Below are positions 16,778-25,595 of a DNA stretch of 64,000 nt, piece after piece; position 1 is the first letter of the stretch, and every line of letters starts with the position of its first letter. Below the pieces are notes generated by a model. That model saw only the letters and a program-made list of their open reading frames with translations. It searched no databases and had not been told where the DNA came from. Position numbers and translations under genes: made by a program. The DNA is from an uncultured Anaerolineae bacterium (lineage in GTDB: Bacteria > Chloroflexota > Anaerolineae > J036 > Brachytrichaceae): positions 124,001 through 188,000 of the forward strand of contig CALIMH010000001.1 of NCBI GenBank assembly GCA_938028725.1, given 5' to 3'.

Positions 16778-18304
16778 TCAGTTGGCCTTTGGAACCAAAC
16801 GGTAGATTGGCCCGGACGGTTGAATCTCGAAGTGTTGGCCGATGCCTTCCAGATCGTAGTAGCGGTCTACGTTGGCTAGGAAGAGATGCAGGTGGTCGCG
16901 GTATTGGAGAATCGTCGCCACTTGATCAACGGACAACATCACCAGCTCAACATCTGGTCGAACGCCCTCCACCTCCTTGAGGTAACGGATGATGGACCAG
17001 ATGCTGAAGTCGGCGAAGAGAATGCTATCCTGCGGCAAAGCATCCAGGATGGATTGGCCATACTGTCGGGCACCAGTTTCGTGCTGCTTCCAGGGCGAGA
17101 GAAAGTAGGTTAAGGTGTCGCGTCCTGGCAAAGACCGCAGGCCAACAATCCTATCGAAGTCAAACAGGCGAGCTACCGAGGGGGCTAATGCATAAACTAA
17201 AACCGGCAGACCAACCGTGAGTGAAACTATGCCGGCAACTGCCCATTTCTGGTTCTTCAAGCGGCTCCACAACCCCGAAGAGCCCACACCGATCCAGATG
17301 GCGAAAACGACATACGTCTGCAGGTAGTAGGGCAAATGCCACCAGTATGCGCTGGTGACTCTTGGATCAATGGCAGCGAGCAGAAAAAGCACATTACCCA
17401 GCGTGGCCAGCCCTAACATCCACGCCTCCGCGCGAGCTTGTTGAGCCAGACCTCGCGCGCCCAAAAGGCCAAGGACAAAGGTGGCGGGAAACTGATAGAG
17501 CAGCATCGCGATGCCGATGCCAATTCCCAGCAGCAGTGCTTGAGGATGTGTGATGATGAATCCCACGCCGCCTAGGAAGGCAAGCACGGTTCCCGATGTG
17601 TTGCCGCTGGTTCCTGCAAGGACCTGTGGCAGCACGTAGAGCGAGGCGCCCAAAGCCCACAGGATGGCGGCCAAACCTAACTCTCTCACTAAGCCCAGTT
17701 CCGTTCGCCGCTGTCGAGCCTGGAGAAGGATATAGGCGAGAAATCCTGCCGCTGCAGTCAGCATGACAATATGGCTGAGCAAGCTCAGTCCGAATAGGAA
17801 GGCAAATCCCCATAAGTAGCCGCTTTGTTTTTTCTCTCCCCACAGGAGGAGCAGATAAATGCAAGCAAGCAGGAGCAGCGCGTTGAGGGAATACACCTTA
17901 GCCACCACTGCATAAGACCAGAAGGTGTGGGAGACGGCTAATGCAGCGGTCGCCAGCAGCGCGGCGCTGTTTGACTTCGTGAGCCGCCGTGTGATGAGGA
18001 ACGTCAGCGCCAGTGCTCCTGCTGCGAAGACTGCGGCTGATAAGTTGGCCCGCCACGCAACGGTGCGAATGGGCAGCCAAGTGAAAGGATGGGCCAATAT
18101 GACCCACAACGGATGCCCAAGGATGCCATCTTCTGTTCGAAGCTCCAACAGGTAGGCTTCTGCTTGGTACCGGGCAAAATCGCCGCCGCCCCATAGTACA
18201 TCAGGCGCAAGGGTGAGAGCATATAGCGCTAAACCTAATAGGAAAATGGCGACAGGCCAGACCGCTGCGCGCGAACTCAGCTTTTGCGGGGGGCTTATTT
18301 GCAT
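16778..18304 (-). CDS. DUF2723-family integral membrane protein (glycosyltransferase-like)
   Basis: A 508-aa polytopic membrane protein with about ten hydrophobic helices and a short C-terminal soluble part. The N-terminal ALYALTLAPDVLWGGGDFARYQAEAYLL, the GHPLWVILAHPFTWLP loop and the SHTFWSYAVVAKVYSLNALLL segment match the DUF2723 pattern (related to protein O-mannosyltransferases of the GT-C fold). Such enzymes use lipid-linked sugars on the outer membrane face; the acceptor is unknown. It stands alone, flanked by the two copies of a 23-bp repeat. Confidence 0.75.
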   Translation of the reverse strand: MQISPPQKLSSRAAVWPVAIFLLGLALYALTLAPDVLWGGGDFARYQAEAYLLELRTEDGILGHPLWVILAHPFTWLPIRTVAWRANLSAAVFAAGALALTFLITRRLTKSNSAALLATAALAVSHTFWSYAVVAKVYSLNALLLLACIYLLLLWGEKKQSGYLWGFAFLFGLSLLSHIVMLTAAAGFLAYILLQARQRRTELGLVRELGLAAILWALGASLYVLPQVLAGTSGNTSGTVLAFLGGVGFIITHPQALLLGIGIGIAMLLYQFPATFVLGLLGARGLAQQARAEAWMLGLATLGNVLFLLAAIDPRVTSAYWWHLPYYLQTYVVFAIWIGVGSSGLWSRLKNQKWAVAGIVSLTVGLPVLVYALAPSVARLFDFDRIVGLRSLPGRDTLTYFLSPWKQHETGARQYGQSILDALPQDSILFADFSIWSIIRYLKEVEGVRPDVELVMLSVDQVATILQYRDHLHLFLANVDRYYDLEGIGQHFEIQPSGPIYRLVPKAN

Positions 18305-18383
18305 AGCGGCGCAAGTATATCGTCCTTGCTGCGAGTGGCTCAGCGGGCCGAAGGCGCATCAGGGCCGGCTACGACGTCGCCAC

Positions 18384-18406
18384 AGGCGCGGCAAGCAGCA
18401 AGAGTG
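18384..18406. repeat. 23-bp repeat, copy 2
   Basis: AGGCGCGGCAAGCAGCAAGAGTG, one mismatch from 16618-16640; direct orientation. Lies in the 500-nt stretch 18305-18821 that otherwise holds only a TPR gene remnant. Confidence 0.6.
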
Positions 18407-18504
18407 CCGGCTTACTCCATCTGCTCTCCATCTGCTCGCCCTTGACTCCGGCGTCGCTCTGTCGCTGTGTCTCGCCCACTCTCCAACTCCGCCCCATCGC
18501 CCTG

Positions 18505-18771
18505 TCAATTTCCAATGAGGCTTAGCCAAGGGGCTCCACCCTGAAATGCAGCGATGGCTTGACCATTTTCGCCTTTCGCCTGTGGCACCTTCCCCATCGT
18601 GCCTCGCGCTATGGCTTCACCCTCTCGGTTGCTTAGGTCTTGCGCGATTTTGAGCGACTGCCGATAGAGTCGCGCCGCCTTGTCCAGGTCGCTGTCTACG
18701 TGCAGGATGTCAGCCATCTCGCGCAGCGCGGCAGCCTTCTTGCCCTTCCTCGCTCTGCCGCTTCTCAGCAC
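18505..18771 (-). pseudogene. TPR-repeat gene remnant
   Basis: An 88-codon open frame encoding about two tetratricopeptide repeats (AAALREMADILHVDSDLDKAARLY, RQSLKIAQDLSNREGEAIAR, then MGKVPQAKGENGQAIAAFQ). The text matches the central part of long TPR sensor proteins, with no start region, no further repeats and an abrupt nonsense end (GGAPWLSLIGN). I read it as a fragment of a lost gene; the rest of 18305-18821 shows no other coding signal. Confidence 0.55.
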
Positions 18772-18784
18772 CGGAGAAGGTTCA

Positions 18785-18813
18785 AAGACAGTAGCGCTAA
18801 CTTTTGGTATTCT
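18785..18813 (+). promoter_or_regulatory. Putative promoter of the GAF-SpoIIE gene, leaderless arrangement
   Basis: AAGACA (18785-18790), 17-nt spacer, TATTCT (18808-18813); an in-frame GTG lies at 18822, 8 nt after the -10 box. The -35 match is weak. Confidence 0.4.
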
Positions 18814-18821
18814 CCCCTCAC

Positions 18822-20684
18822 GTGCGCGAGTTCGGGCTGATGCTGGCGATGGAACTGGCCGCGCTGATCTTGCTGCTGGGCATTGGCATAGCCGCGTTGG
18901 TGATGCATCTTTCCCGTCGCCATACTTCGCGGCGCGCGCTCCAAGCCCGCTTGCGCGAGCTGCAACTGCTTAGCGACGCAGTCAACCGCCTCGCCTCCGC
19001 AGCCTTGGACGAGGACGCGCTGATCCAGTTGGTGTATGAATGCGCCGGCCAAATGATGGACGTCAGCAACTTCCAGCTCGGGCTGTTCGAGGACGACCAT
19101 TATGTTGTTCGCCTGCATTACGTCGCCGGCGTTCGACAAGCACAGAGTCGCTTTAACCTCTCCGAGTCTGGCGGCATTGTTGGTTGGCTGCGGGAGAGCG
19201 CCCAACCGCTGTTGGTGCGCGACTTTCAGGTGGAGATGGATCGTTTGCCGGCGCGCCCTCGCTACGAAAACCCGCATCCACCACGCTCCGCAGTGTTTGT
19301 GCCGATGGTGGCGCGCGATCAAGTCATCGGTGCGCTGATCTTGCAAAGCCACCACGTCGGTGCCTATGACGAGTCGCATCTGCGGCTGCTCAGCATCATC
19401 GCCAACCAGGCAGCAGCCACCATCCAGAATGCCAGGGCGCTGCAACGGGAGCGGCAGCGCGCGCATCAAATGGCGTTGGTGAGTGAGGTGGCGCAAGCCA
19501 CCGCTGCGCTGTTTGACCGGCGCACGCTGCTGCCGCAGTTGGTCGAGTCGGTCCGCCGGGCCTTCCATTGTGAGTTTGTGAGCATCTTGCTTTTGGACGA
19601 GTTCGACCGCCAACTGGTGTGCCAAGCTGCCACGCAGCCCGAATTGATCGGTCAGCGATACCCAGTTGGCACAGGTTTGGTTGGGAAGTGCGTCGCCGCT
19701 GGTCAGGTGAGCTCAGCAGACGAAGCTGGACCGGCTGCTGGTGCACACGCCCGCAGCGAAGTGGCGTTGCCCCTGTGCATCGGAGAGCGGGTGATCGGCG
19801 TGCTGCACCTGCGAGCCGCGCAGCCGGGGGCGTTTCGGGAAAGCCAATACCTGGAGACGCTGGCACAGCAAGTGGCAATCGCGATTGAAGAGGCGCGCCT
19901 GTATGAGCAATTGCTGGAGCGCCGTCAACTTGAGCAGGAGCTGAACTTCGCGCGCGAGATCCAAACCAGTTTCCTGCCCCGTCATTCGCCGAGTCTGGAG
20001 GGTTGGAGCATTTGCAGCTACTGGAAGGTGGCACGTCACGTAGGGGGCGACTTCTACGACTATCTGAGCCTGCCCAGCGGAGAGTTGGGCGTGGTGATCG
20101 CCGATGTGGTGGGCAAGGGCGTGCCGGCAGCGTTGTTCATGGTGATGGCGCGCACGCTCATGCGCGCTGCTGCGATCAGCCCACGCACGCCGGCGCAAGC
20201 GCTGGAGCGCGTGAACCAGTTGATCCGCAGTGACTCGTCAGCGGACTTGTTTGTCACCGTCCTCTACGCCCAGATCAATCCCCGCAGCGGGACAGTGCGC
20301 CTCAGCAGCGCCGGACATAATCCGCCGCTCCATTGCGACGCGCTCGGCAACGTGACAGTGTGCCGGCTGCGTGGCATCGCGCTTGGCGTGGCTGAATCGG
20401 TGACGCTAGAGGAGCACACGCTTCAGTTGTGCCCCGGAGACGTGTTGCTGCTTTACACCGACGGCTTAATTGACGCGCTAAACCCCCAAGGTGATCGGTT
20501 TGGCTTGGAGCGCTTGATGCAAGCCCTAAGCCGGCATCATGCACTCAGCGCCGAAGGCATCGCTCAGGCGTTGCGCAGCGAGGTGGATGCTTTTGTCGCG
20601 GATGAGCCGCTGTTTGATGACGAGACCTTTATCGTGATCAAGCGCCACGCGGACGTTTCCACCACTGCTGTATCAACCGCCTGA
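18822..20684 (+). CDS. GAF-domain SpoIIE/PP2C-type serine phosphatase
   Basis: Signal-transduction phosphatase of about 620 aa. It has one N-terminal membrane helix (MELAALILLLGIGIAALVM), two GAF sensory domains (about residues 45-190 and 210-360), a short coiled linker ELNFAREIQTSFLP, and a C-terminal SpoIIE/PP2C domain with metal-ligand motifs GGDFYDY, VVIADVVGKGVPAALFM, SAGHNPPL and YTDGLIDALN. These enzymes usually dephosphorylate anti-sigma-factor antagonists; no such partner is next to it. Start chosen as GTG 18822 just downstream of a TATTCT box; ATG 18840 is the alternative. The 3' end overlaps the convergent permease by 47 nt. Confidence 0.87.
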   Translation: MREFGLMLAMELAALILLLGIGIAALVMHLSRRHTSRRALQARLRELQLLSDAVNRLASAALDEDALIQLVYECAGQMMDVSNFQLGLFEDDHYVVRLHYVAGVRQAQSRFNLSESGGIVGWLRESAQPLLVRDFQVEMDRLPARPRYENPHPPRSAVFVPMVARDQVIGALILQSHHVGAYDESHLRLLSIIANQAAATIQNARALQRERQRAHQMALVSEVAQATAALFDRRTLLPQLVESVRRAFHCEFVSILLLDEFDRQLVCQAATQPELIGQRYPVGTGLVGKCVAAGQVSSADEAGPAAGAHARSEVALPLCIGERVIGVLHLRAAQPGAFRESQYLETLAQQVAIAIEEARLYEQLLERRQLEQELNFAREIQTSFLPRHSPSLEGWSICSYWKVARHVGGDFYDYLSLPSGELGVVIADVVGKGVPAALFMVMARTLMRAAAISPRTPAQALERVNQLIRSDSSADLFVTVLYAQINPRSGTVRLSSAGHNPPLHCDALGNVTVCRLRGIALGVAESVTLEEHTLQLCPGDVLLLYTDGLIDALNPQGDRFGLERLMQALSRHHALSAEGIAQALRSEVDAFVADEPLFDDETFIVIKRHADVSTTAVSTA

Positions 20685-21597
20685 ATGCGGCTTCGTCTAA
20701 GGCCAAGAGCGCTAGGGCGAGGCTGAGCAGCCCCGCCCCCAGCAGTGATGCTGGGCTTAGCCGCTCGCCGAGCAGCAGCGCTGCCAATGTAGTGGAGGTC
20801 AGTGGCTCTGCCAGCGAGATCACGCTGGCAACAGTGGCTGGGGTGCGCCTCATCCCCTGCAGGAAAAGCGCGTAGCCCAGTGCGGTCGGCACGAGGCCAA
20901 GATACACCAGCAGCGCCCAGCCTAACGGTGGATAGCTAAGGCGCAGGCCGAAGGTCACTGCTGCGATCAGGCTGAGGAGCGCGCCGATCGTGAAGCCGAT
21001 AGCGATTGGCTGAAGCGGGTGGTAACGCGGTGCGACACTGCGGCTGATTAGCGTCACCAGAGCATACGAAAGGGCCGAGCCAAGCGCCAGTGCCGCTCCT
21101 TGAAGCGCCGGTGCAGCAGCCCTGGCGTCCACACCCAATCCGACCAGCAAGGCCGTGCCGCCGAGAGCAAGCGCCATTGCCAAGCCGATTTGGCGGGTGA
21201 GCTGCTCGCCTAAGAAGAGCGCTGAGAGCGCTGCTACCATCAGCGGGGCAGTGCATAGCGTGATTAGCACGGCGATAGTCACGCCAGCGCGTTCCACAGC
21301 CGCCATGTAGAACACTTGGTAGGCCGACATTGCCCCGCCGAGCGCCACCATGCGCGCTACATCGTCACGACGCACCCTCCAACTTCGTATGCCGAACAGC
21401 CACGCACTCAACCACAACGCTGGCACGGAGAATGCCATCCGAAAGAACCCCAGCGAGGCCGGGTTCGTATCTGCAATGCCGTACATCCAGCGCGTGATCA
21501 CGCCGACTGTGCCCCATAGACACGCAGCTAAGCAGACCAGCGAGAAGGCAACGATGCGGGTCGGTCCTAACGATTGAAGCTGGGATGTGTGTACCAT
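20638..21597 (-). CDS. EamA-family (DMT superfamily) transporter
   Basis: Ten-helix inner-membrane permease made of two EamA repeats of five helices. Repeat 1 begins LVCLAACLWGTVGVITRW, with the ...PLMVAALSALFLGEQLT ending; repeat 2 begins ALALGSALSYALVTLISR and ends AEPLTSTTLAALLLGERLSPASLLGAGLL, the typical E-P-L/LGE pattern. Members export amino acids or other metabolites; the substrate cannot be inferred. Start taken at ATG 21597 (319 aa). No operon partner; the 3' end overlaps the convergent phosphatase gene. Confidence 0.85.
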   Translation of the reverse strand: MVHTSQLQSLGPTRIVAFSLVCLAACLWGTVGVITRWMYGIADTNPASLGFFRMAFSVPALWLSAWLFGIRSWRVRRDDVARMVALGGAMSAYQVFYMAAVERAGVTIAVLITLCTAPLMVAALSALFLGEQLTRQIGLAMALALGGTALLVGLGVDARAAAPALQGAALALGSALSYALVTLISRSVAPRYHPLQPIAIGFTIGALLSLIAAVTFGLRLSYPPLGWALLVYLGLVPTALGYALFLQGMRRTPATVASVISLAEPLTSTTLAALLLGERLSPASLLGAGLLSLALALLALDEAAFRRLIQQWWKRPRGA

Positions 21598-21654
21598 GCT
21601 GCTCAGGTGTAGCTTGCACGCCGCGGTATGCACAGGGCCGGCGGATGGATGAAG

Positions 21655-22713
21655 TCAGCGGTCCACAATGGCCAAGTCGCGCGTGTCGCCCTTGCACACG
21701 AGGCCACTGGCGATCATCCAGCCGGTAACGCCGTTCTGACCTGTGCCGTACAGCCATGAGGCATCCTCGTTGCGCCCTTTGGCGCGGAAGGTGTTGCCAG
21801 CGGGGAGGGCGCCCAGCAGCCGCTCACTGCGTGATGGACCGCGCCGTATGTTCACCGGTGTGCCAGGTGTGACAGTACAGGTCAGCTCGACCACCACGCC
21901 ATAAACAGTTGTCGGTGTGGGCTGGGGGGTAAAGGTTGGAGTAGGGCTGGGTTGAGGCTCTGTTTGCGACGGCGGGATACCCGCTGCCGGTGTGAGGAGA
22001 CCGGCTTCGGTGGGGAAGGTCTCTAATGGTGTGGGGGTAGGCAGTGTAGCAGTGACTTCTGGGGGAGCGGAGCTGGTTGGCTTCGAGAGAGGCGGGAAGG
22101 TTGAAAGTGGCCTTTGGGCAGCTTGAGCAGCGGTGAAGGTGGGCGTAGCTGTTGCTTGAGCGATCGCCAACGGCGTGGGTGTGGCAATGGCCTTCACCAA
22201 CACATTGGGCTCGGCAGGCTTCAGCTCCACCACCGGCACGCTACAGCCAATTTGTGCTTTCGCCGACGGCACCCAGCCGAATCGTGCATCGCGATTCCAG
22301 CCAAGCACCCACTGCCGATTGCGCGTGCGGCCATACACTGTAATCACCTCGCCCTGCGCCAGTTCAGCCACTGGCATAGCCTGGGCCTCGGGCAGCAGCC
22401 GCATGACGGTGGGGCTACGGATGATGCAGCGCGCGTAGATGGGTGGCAAGTCTGGCGTTGGTGTTGGCGGCAGCGGGGTAGAGGTTGGGGTCACAGCAGG
22501 TTGGTATACAAGGTTGGCTGCGGAGCTGGGCTTGTTAGCGCGTGATGCGGTTTGCGTTGCTTCAGCCTCCTGGGTAGCTTCTGCCGCGCGGGTGAGCAGC
22601 CGTTCCGCAGCCTTGTTTGCCTCTTCTGGGTTCACAGAGCCGCATGCGGTAATCAGCCACAGGGACGCGATGAAGGCGATGGGTGAAAGAGCAGACCTTG
22701 ACAAACGTTGCAT
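21655..22713 (-). CDS. SH3b-domain lipoprotein
   Basis: A 352-aa predicted lipoprotein with signal peptide ending LITAC (lipobox). An SH3-like domain lies at about residues 90-160 (IYARCIIRSPTVMRLLP ... RFGWVPSAKAQIGC), a long Pro/Thr-rich linker with TPTP runs follows, and a second SH3b domain at about 275-345 carries the usual VNIRRGPSRSERLLGALPAGNTF and GVTGWMIASGLV. Such extracellular SH3b domains often bind cell-wall peptides. A GAGGA ribosome site precedes the ATG. Similar architecture recurs at 50.6 kb and in part at 53.3 kb. Confidence 0.75.
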   Translation of the reverse strand: MQRLSRSALSPIAFIASLWLITACGSVNPEEANKAAERLLTRAAEATQEAEATQTASRANKPSSAANLVYQPAVTPTSTPLPPTPTPDLPPIYARCIIRSPTVMRLLPEAQAMPVAELAQGEVITVYGRTRNRQWVLGWNRDARFGWVPSAKAQIGCSVPVVELKPAEPNVLVKAIATPTPLAIAQATATPTFTAAQAAQRPLSTFPPLSKPTSSAPPEVTATLPTPTPLETFPTEAGLLTPAAGIPPSQTEPQPSPTPTFTPQPTPTTVYGVVVELTCTVTPGTPVNIRRGPSRSERLLGALPAGNTFRAKGRNEDASWLYGTGQNGVTGWMIASGLVCKGDTRDLAIVDR

Positions 22714-22764
22714 GTCGTTCCTCGCTCGATACCTGAAGCCAGAGTGTACTGCTGTTTAGCTGCC

Positions 22765-22793
22765 TTGCAGGCTGTAAAGGAGCGTGCGATACT
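22765..22793 (+). promoter_or_regulatory. Promoter of the GT-C glycosyltransferase gene, leaderless arrangement
   Basis: TTGCAG (22765-22770), exact 17-nt spacer, GATACT (22788-22793). The TTG start at 22803 is 9 nt after the -10 box. Confidence 0.6.
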
Positions 22794-22802
22794 TTTGGAC
22801 GC

Positions 22803-25595
22803 TTGGCAAACAGGTTGATACACCGCTACGCCGAATGGATTGTGCTGACGCTCGTGGCGCTCAATTTCGCCCTGAGCCTGGCCGCACTATCGTTGCGCAT
22901 CCCTTGGCTAGATGAGAGCTTCACGGTGCTGCGAATCTGGGAAAGCTGGGATGTTCAGCTTGTCGGCAAATTGACGCGCCAATGGTCCGTGAACACAACT
23001 GATATCCAGCCGCCGCTGTACTTCGCGTTGCTCAAGCTGTGGGGGGAGTGGGTGGGAACGGATGTGTTCTTGCTACGCTTCATCTCTGTGGCCAGCATCA
23101 CTGCAACAGTGTCGCTATCCTGGGCGGGCGCGCGATGCTTGTTTGACAAGACAACAGGCTTGTTTGCAGCACTACTGGCGAGCATCTCTCCTGCCTACTT
23201 GTGGGTGGCAGGGGAGATTCGCATGTATGCCTTTGTGGTGGCAATCGCTGGAGCGTGGTTTTACCTTACAGCGTTGTTGCTTACGTCGAAGCAACCGTTC
23301 CTAATATTGCCGGCCTGGCTGCTTGTCGCCGCTCTTGCATTGGCCTCGCACTATGCGCTAGTGGTGGTGTTGCCTGCTCATGGGCTAGCAGCCTTAGCTA
23401 TGCTCATGCCCCGCCGGTCGCACTCTTGGCTCGAACGGCGGGCATCGGCACTCATCTCGCTGGGCGCGCTGGTGTTGGTTTCGCTCCTTGCGCTTGGGTT
23501 GGCAATTCCACTGCTGCCCGTTGCGAAATATGTGGCCTCGGTCTTGCTGCGAGGCAGCAGCGCTATTGGGCCTCTTGACGCAATCGCTTTTGTCAAAGAG
23601 ATTGGTGATGCAATCCTGTTTGGCCTTGCTGCTACCGACCCAACGGGGGGGGCGCTGAGCGTCTTGCTCTTCGTTTCAGCGGGGAGCAGTTTGTTCTTGT
23701 TTGTAAACAACCTGCTGAAGCGCGTTTGGCTAGCACTCTGTGTTGCCGGCCCAGTGATAGGGTTGCTGAGTGTGTCAAGCTTTACCACACACCGACCATC
23801 GTTTCGCTACGTGATCGCTGTGGTGCTGCCGCTGCATATCGTGGCAGCGCGTGTGCTAGCGCAGTGGCTGATCGTGCGTGGACAGGGTTACGCGGCTTTG
23901 GTGCGGCGCGCTTTAGGGCTGCTCGGTGTTGTTGCAATATTAGGTAGCCCGCTGTGGGGACTCAACATCATGTTTGCGCCAACGCCGACTCGCCAGGACG
24001 ATTGGGGCGGACTCACCGATTTCTTGCGCCGCGAGTGGCAGCCGGGCGATGCCACTATGCTCAACCTGGACAGCCCTGAATCAGTGCTGTCGCAGTATTT
24101 GGCTGAAACGTCCTTGCCGTTGTTGGTCGGCCTTAAGTGGACTGGAATGCCTCGGGACAAAGCGCGAGAGTTACTCCACAACCGCTTCGCGCGCATCTGG
24201 TTGCTCAACACCGGCGGGGACAATAGCTTCCTCAGCGCCGAACTGCGTGATTTGTTGTCTCCATACCTGCTCGGCAGGCAAGTGAATTTCCCGGCTCGCA
24301 CGACGATTTTGGACCTGCGCGAATATTGGCTCAAGCCGCCATTTGTGGCGGCAATGCCCAGCAACGCCATCTCAGTGCAGGGAGTGGATGGGAAGACCTC
24401 CATCGTTGGCGTGGAAATTCTGCCCGGCAACCCTTATCACCCAGAAGGCAACTTTAGGTTGCGCTTGTATTGGCAGCCGGGAGAGTCAAAGCTGGTCAAC
24501 CGCTTGGATGCCAGGCTCATCAACAACGCAGAGACGTGGCTCTTGTGGAGCGGCGATGCATTGCCTTGGCCGCTGCCAGCAGAGTGGAAAGGTCCACTTT
24601 TGGCAACCACCTACGCCGTGCCGGTGCCGCCTGGGTTACCGCATCAGCCCTATGAGCTGCGCCTAACGTTGCGCAGTGGTGTGGAGAAGCTTGAGATAAC
24701 GCAAGAAGCAACAGTAAGAGTGTCGCAGGATAGCGTTGCTTGTTGCATCCGCCGGACCTGGCCCGAGCTTCCCTCAGTATGGCGACGCGCAGACGTGACC
24801 CTCAACCGTGCCGAGTTCCCTGCCAGCGTGCGGCGTGGGGAGACGCTGCCGGTTGTGCTCACCTGGACGCCGCGTCGTGTGCTATCGAACTGGGAGTCTG
24901 TGCTGGAGCTGTTGCCGTCGCCCTTCCATGGGCTGCCCGGCTCGCCGATACCGCCTCTTGTGGTGCGGCGATCGGCAGGTAGTGCTGATGCTTCGCCGTC
25001 AACATGGCCGGTGGGTGAGCCAACGCGCGATCAGTATGCCTTGCCGATCCCATTCGACACGCCGGCGGGGTGGTACGTGCTTCGCTTGCGCAGAGAGGGG
25101 GCGGAGCCGTTTGACCGCGAGTCGCTCACGCTGGGGCTTGTGCAGGTGAGCGACTATCCGCGCACCCCTATCCCCCGCAATTTCCAGCGGCCGGTGCGTG
25201 CCAACGTGGGAGATCTCATCCTGCTCGGTCTGTCGCTGCCAGAGGACGTGAAGCCGGGCTCAACTATCGAGGTGCAGACCTGCTGGGAGGTAGCGCGGCA
25301 GCCCAAGCGCGATGGGCGCATCTTTGTGCATCTCTACGATGCTGAAGGGAGACTCATCGCTCAGGATGACGACGCGCCGTTCAACGGACAGCGCTCGACG
25401 CTCTCCTTCCAAGCTGGCGATGGCATCGTTCAAGTGCATCGCCTCACTTTGCCCCCAGACCTGCCGGCGGGCCGCTACGTCCTGCGCGGCGGTGTGTATG
25501 ACAGCTCAGGCGAGATGGAGCGCTGGCCGGCACTTCAAGATGGACAACCGGCGCTGCACAACTTGGTCAGCTTGGGCGAGCTGGTGATCCGTTGA
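22803..25595 (+). CDS. GT39/ArnT-like membrane glycosyltransferase with C-terminal soluble domains
   Basis: A 930-aa protein. The N-terminal half (about residues 1-400) has roughly ten membrane helices with the GT-C hallmarks: IPWLDESFTVLRIWE (acidic first loop), QPPLYFALLKLWGEWVG and SPAYLWVAGEIRMYAF. The remaining 500 residues are largely extracytoplasmic beta-rich segments, including two regions of related shape (FRLRLYWQPGESKLVNRLDARL and IEVQTCWEVARQPKRDGRIFVHLYD). Likely transfers a sugar from a lipid carrier outside the membrane. TTG is used as start because a well-spaced promoter sits directly before it. The 3' end overlaps the convergent histidine kinase by 29 nt. Confidence 0.78.
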   Translation: MANRLIHRYAEWIVLTLVALNFALSLAALSLRIPWLDESFTVLRIWESWDVQLVGKLTRQWSVNTTDIQPPLYFALLKLWGEWVGTDVFLLRFISVASITATVSLSWAGARCLFDKTTGLFAALLASISPAYLWVAGEIRMYAFVVAIAGAWFYLTALLLTSKQPFLILPAWLLVAALALASHYALVVVLPAHGLAALAMLMPRRSHSWLERRASALISLGALVLVSLLALGLAIPLLPVAKYVASVLLRGSSAIGPLDAIAFVKEIGDAILFGLAATDPTGGALSVLLFVSAGSSLFLFVNNLLKRVWLALCVAGPVIGLLSVSSFTTHRPSFRYVIAVVLPLHIVAARVLAQWLIVRGQGYAALVRRALGLLGVVAILGSPLWGLNIMFAPTPTRQDDWGGLTDFLRREWQPGDATMLNLDSPESVLSQYLAETSLPLLVGLKWTGMPRDKARELLHNRFARIWLLNTGGDNSFLSAELRDLLSPYLLGRQVNFPARTTILDLREYWLKPPFVAAMPSNAISVQGVDGKTSIVGVEILPGNPYHPEGNFRLRLYWQPGESKLVNRLDARLINNAETWLLWSGDALPWPLPAEWKGPLLATTYAVPVPPGLPHQPYELRLTLRSGVEKLEITQEATVRVSQDSVACCIRRTWPELPSVWRRADVTLNRAEFPASVRRGETLPVVLTWTPRRVLSNWESVLELLPSPFHGLPGSPIPPLVVRRSAGSADASPSTWPVGEPTRDQYALPIPFDTPAGWYVLRLRREGAEPFDRESLTLGLVQVSDYPRTPIPRNFQRPVRANVGDLILLGLSLPEDVKPGSTIEVQTCWEVARQPKRDGRIFVHLYDAEGRLIAQDDDAPFNGQRSTLSFQAGDGIVQVHRLTLPPDLPAGRYVLRGGVYDSSGEMERWPALQDGQPALHNLVSLGELVIR

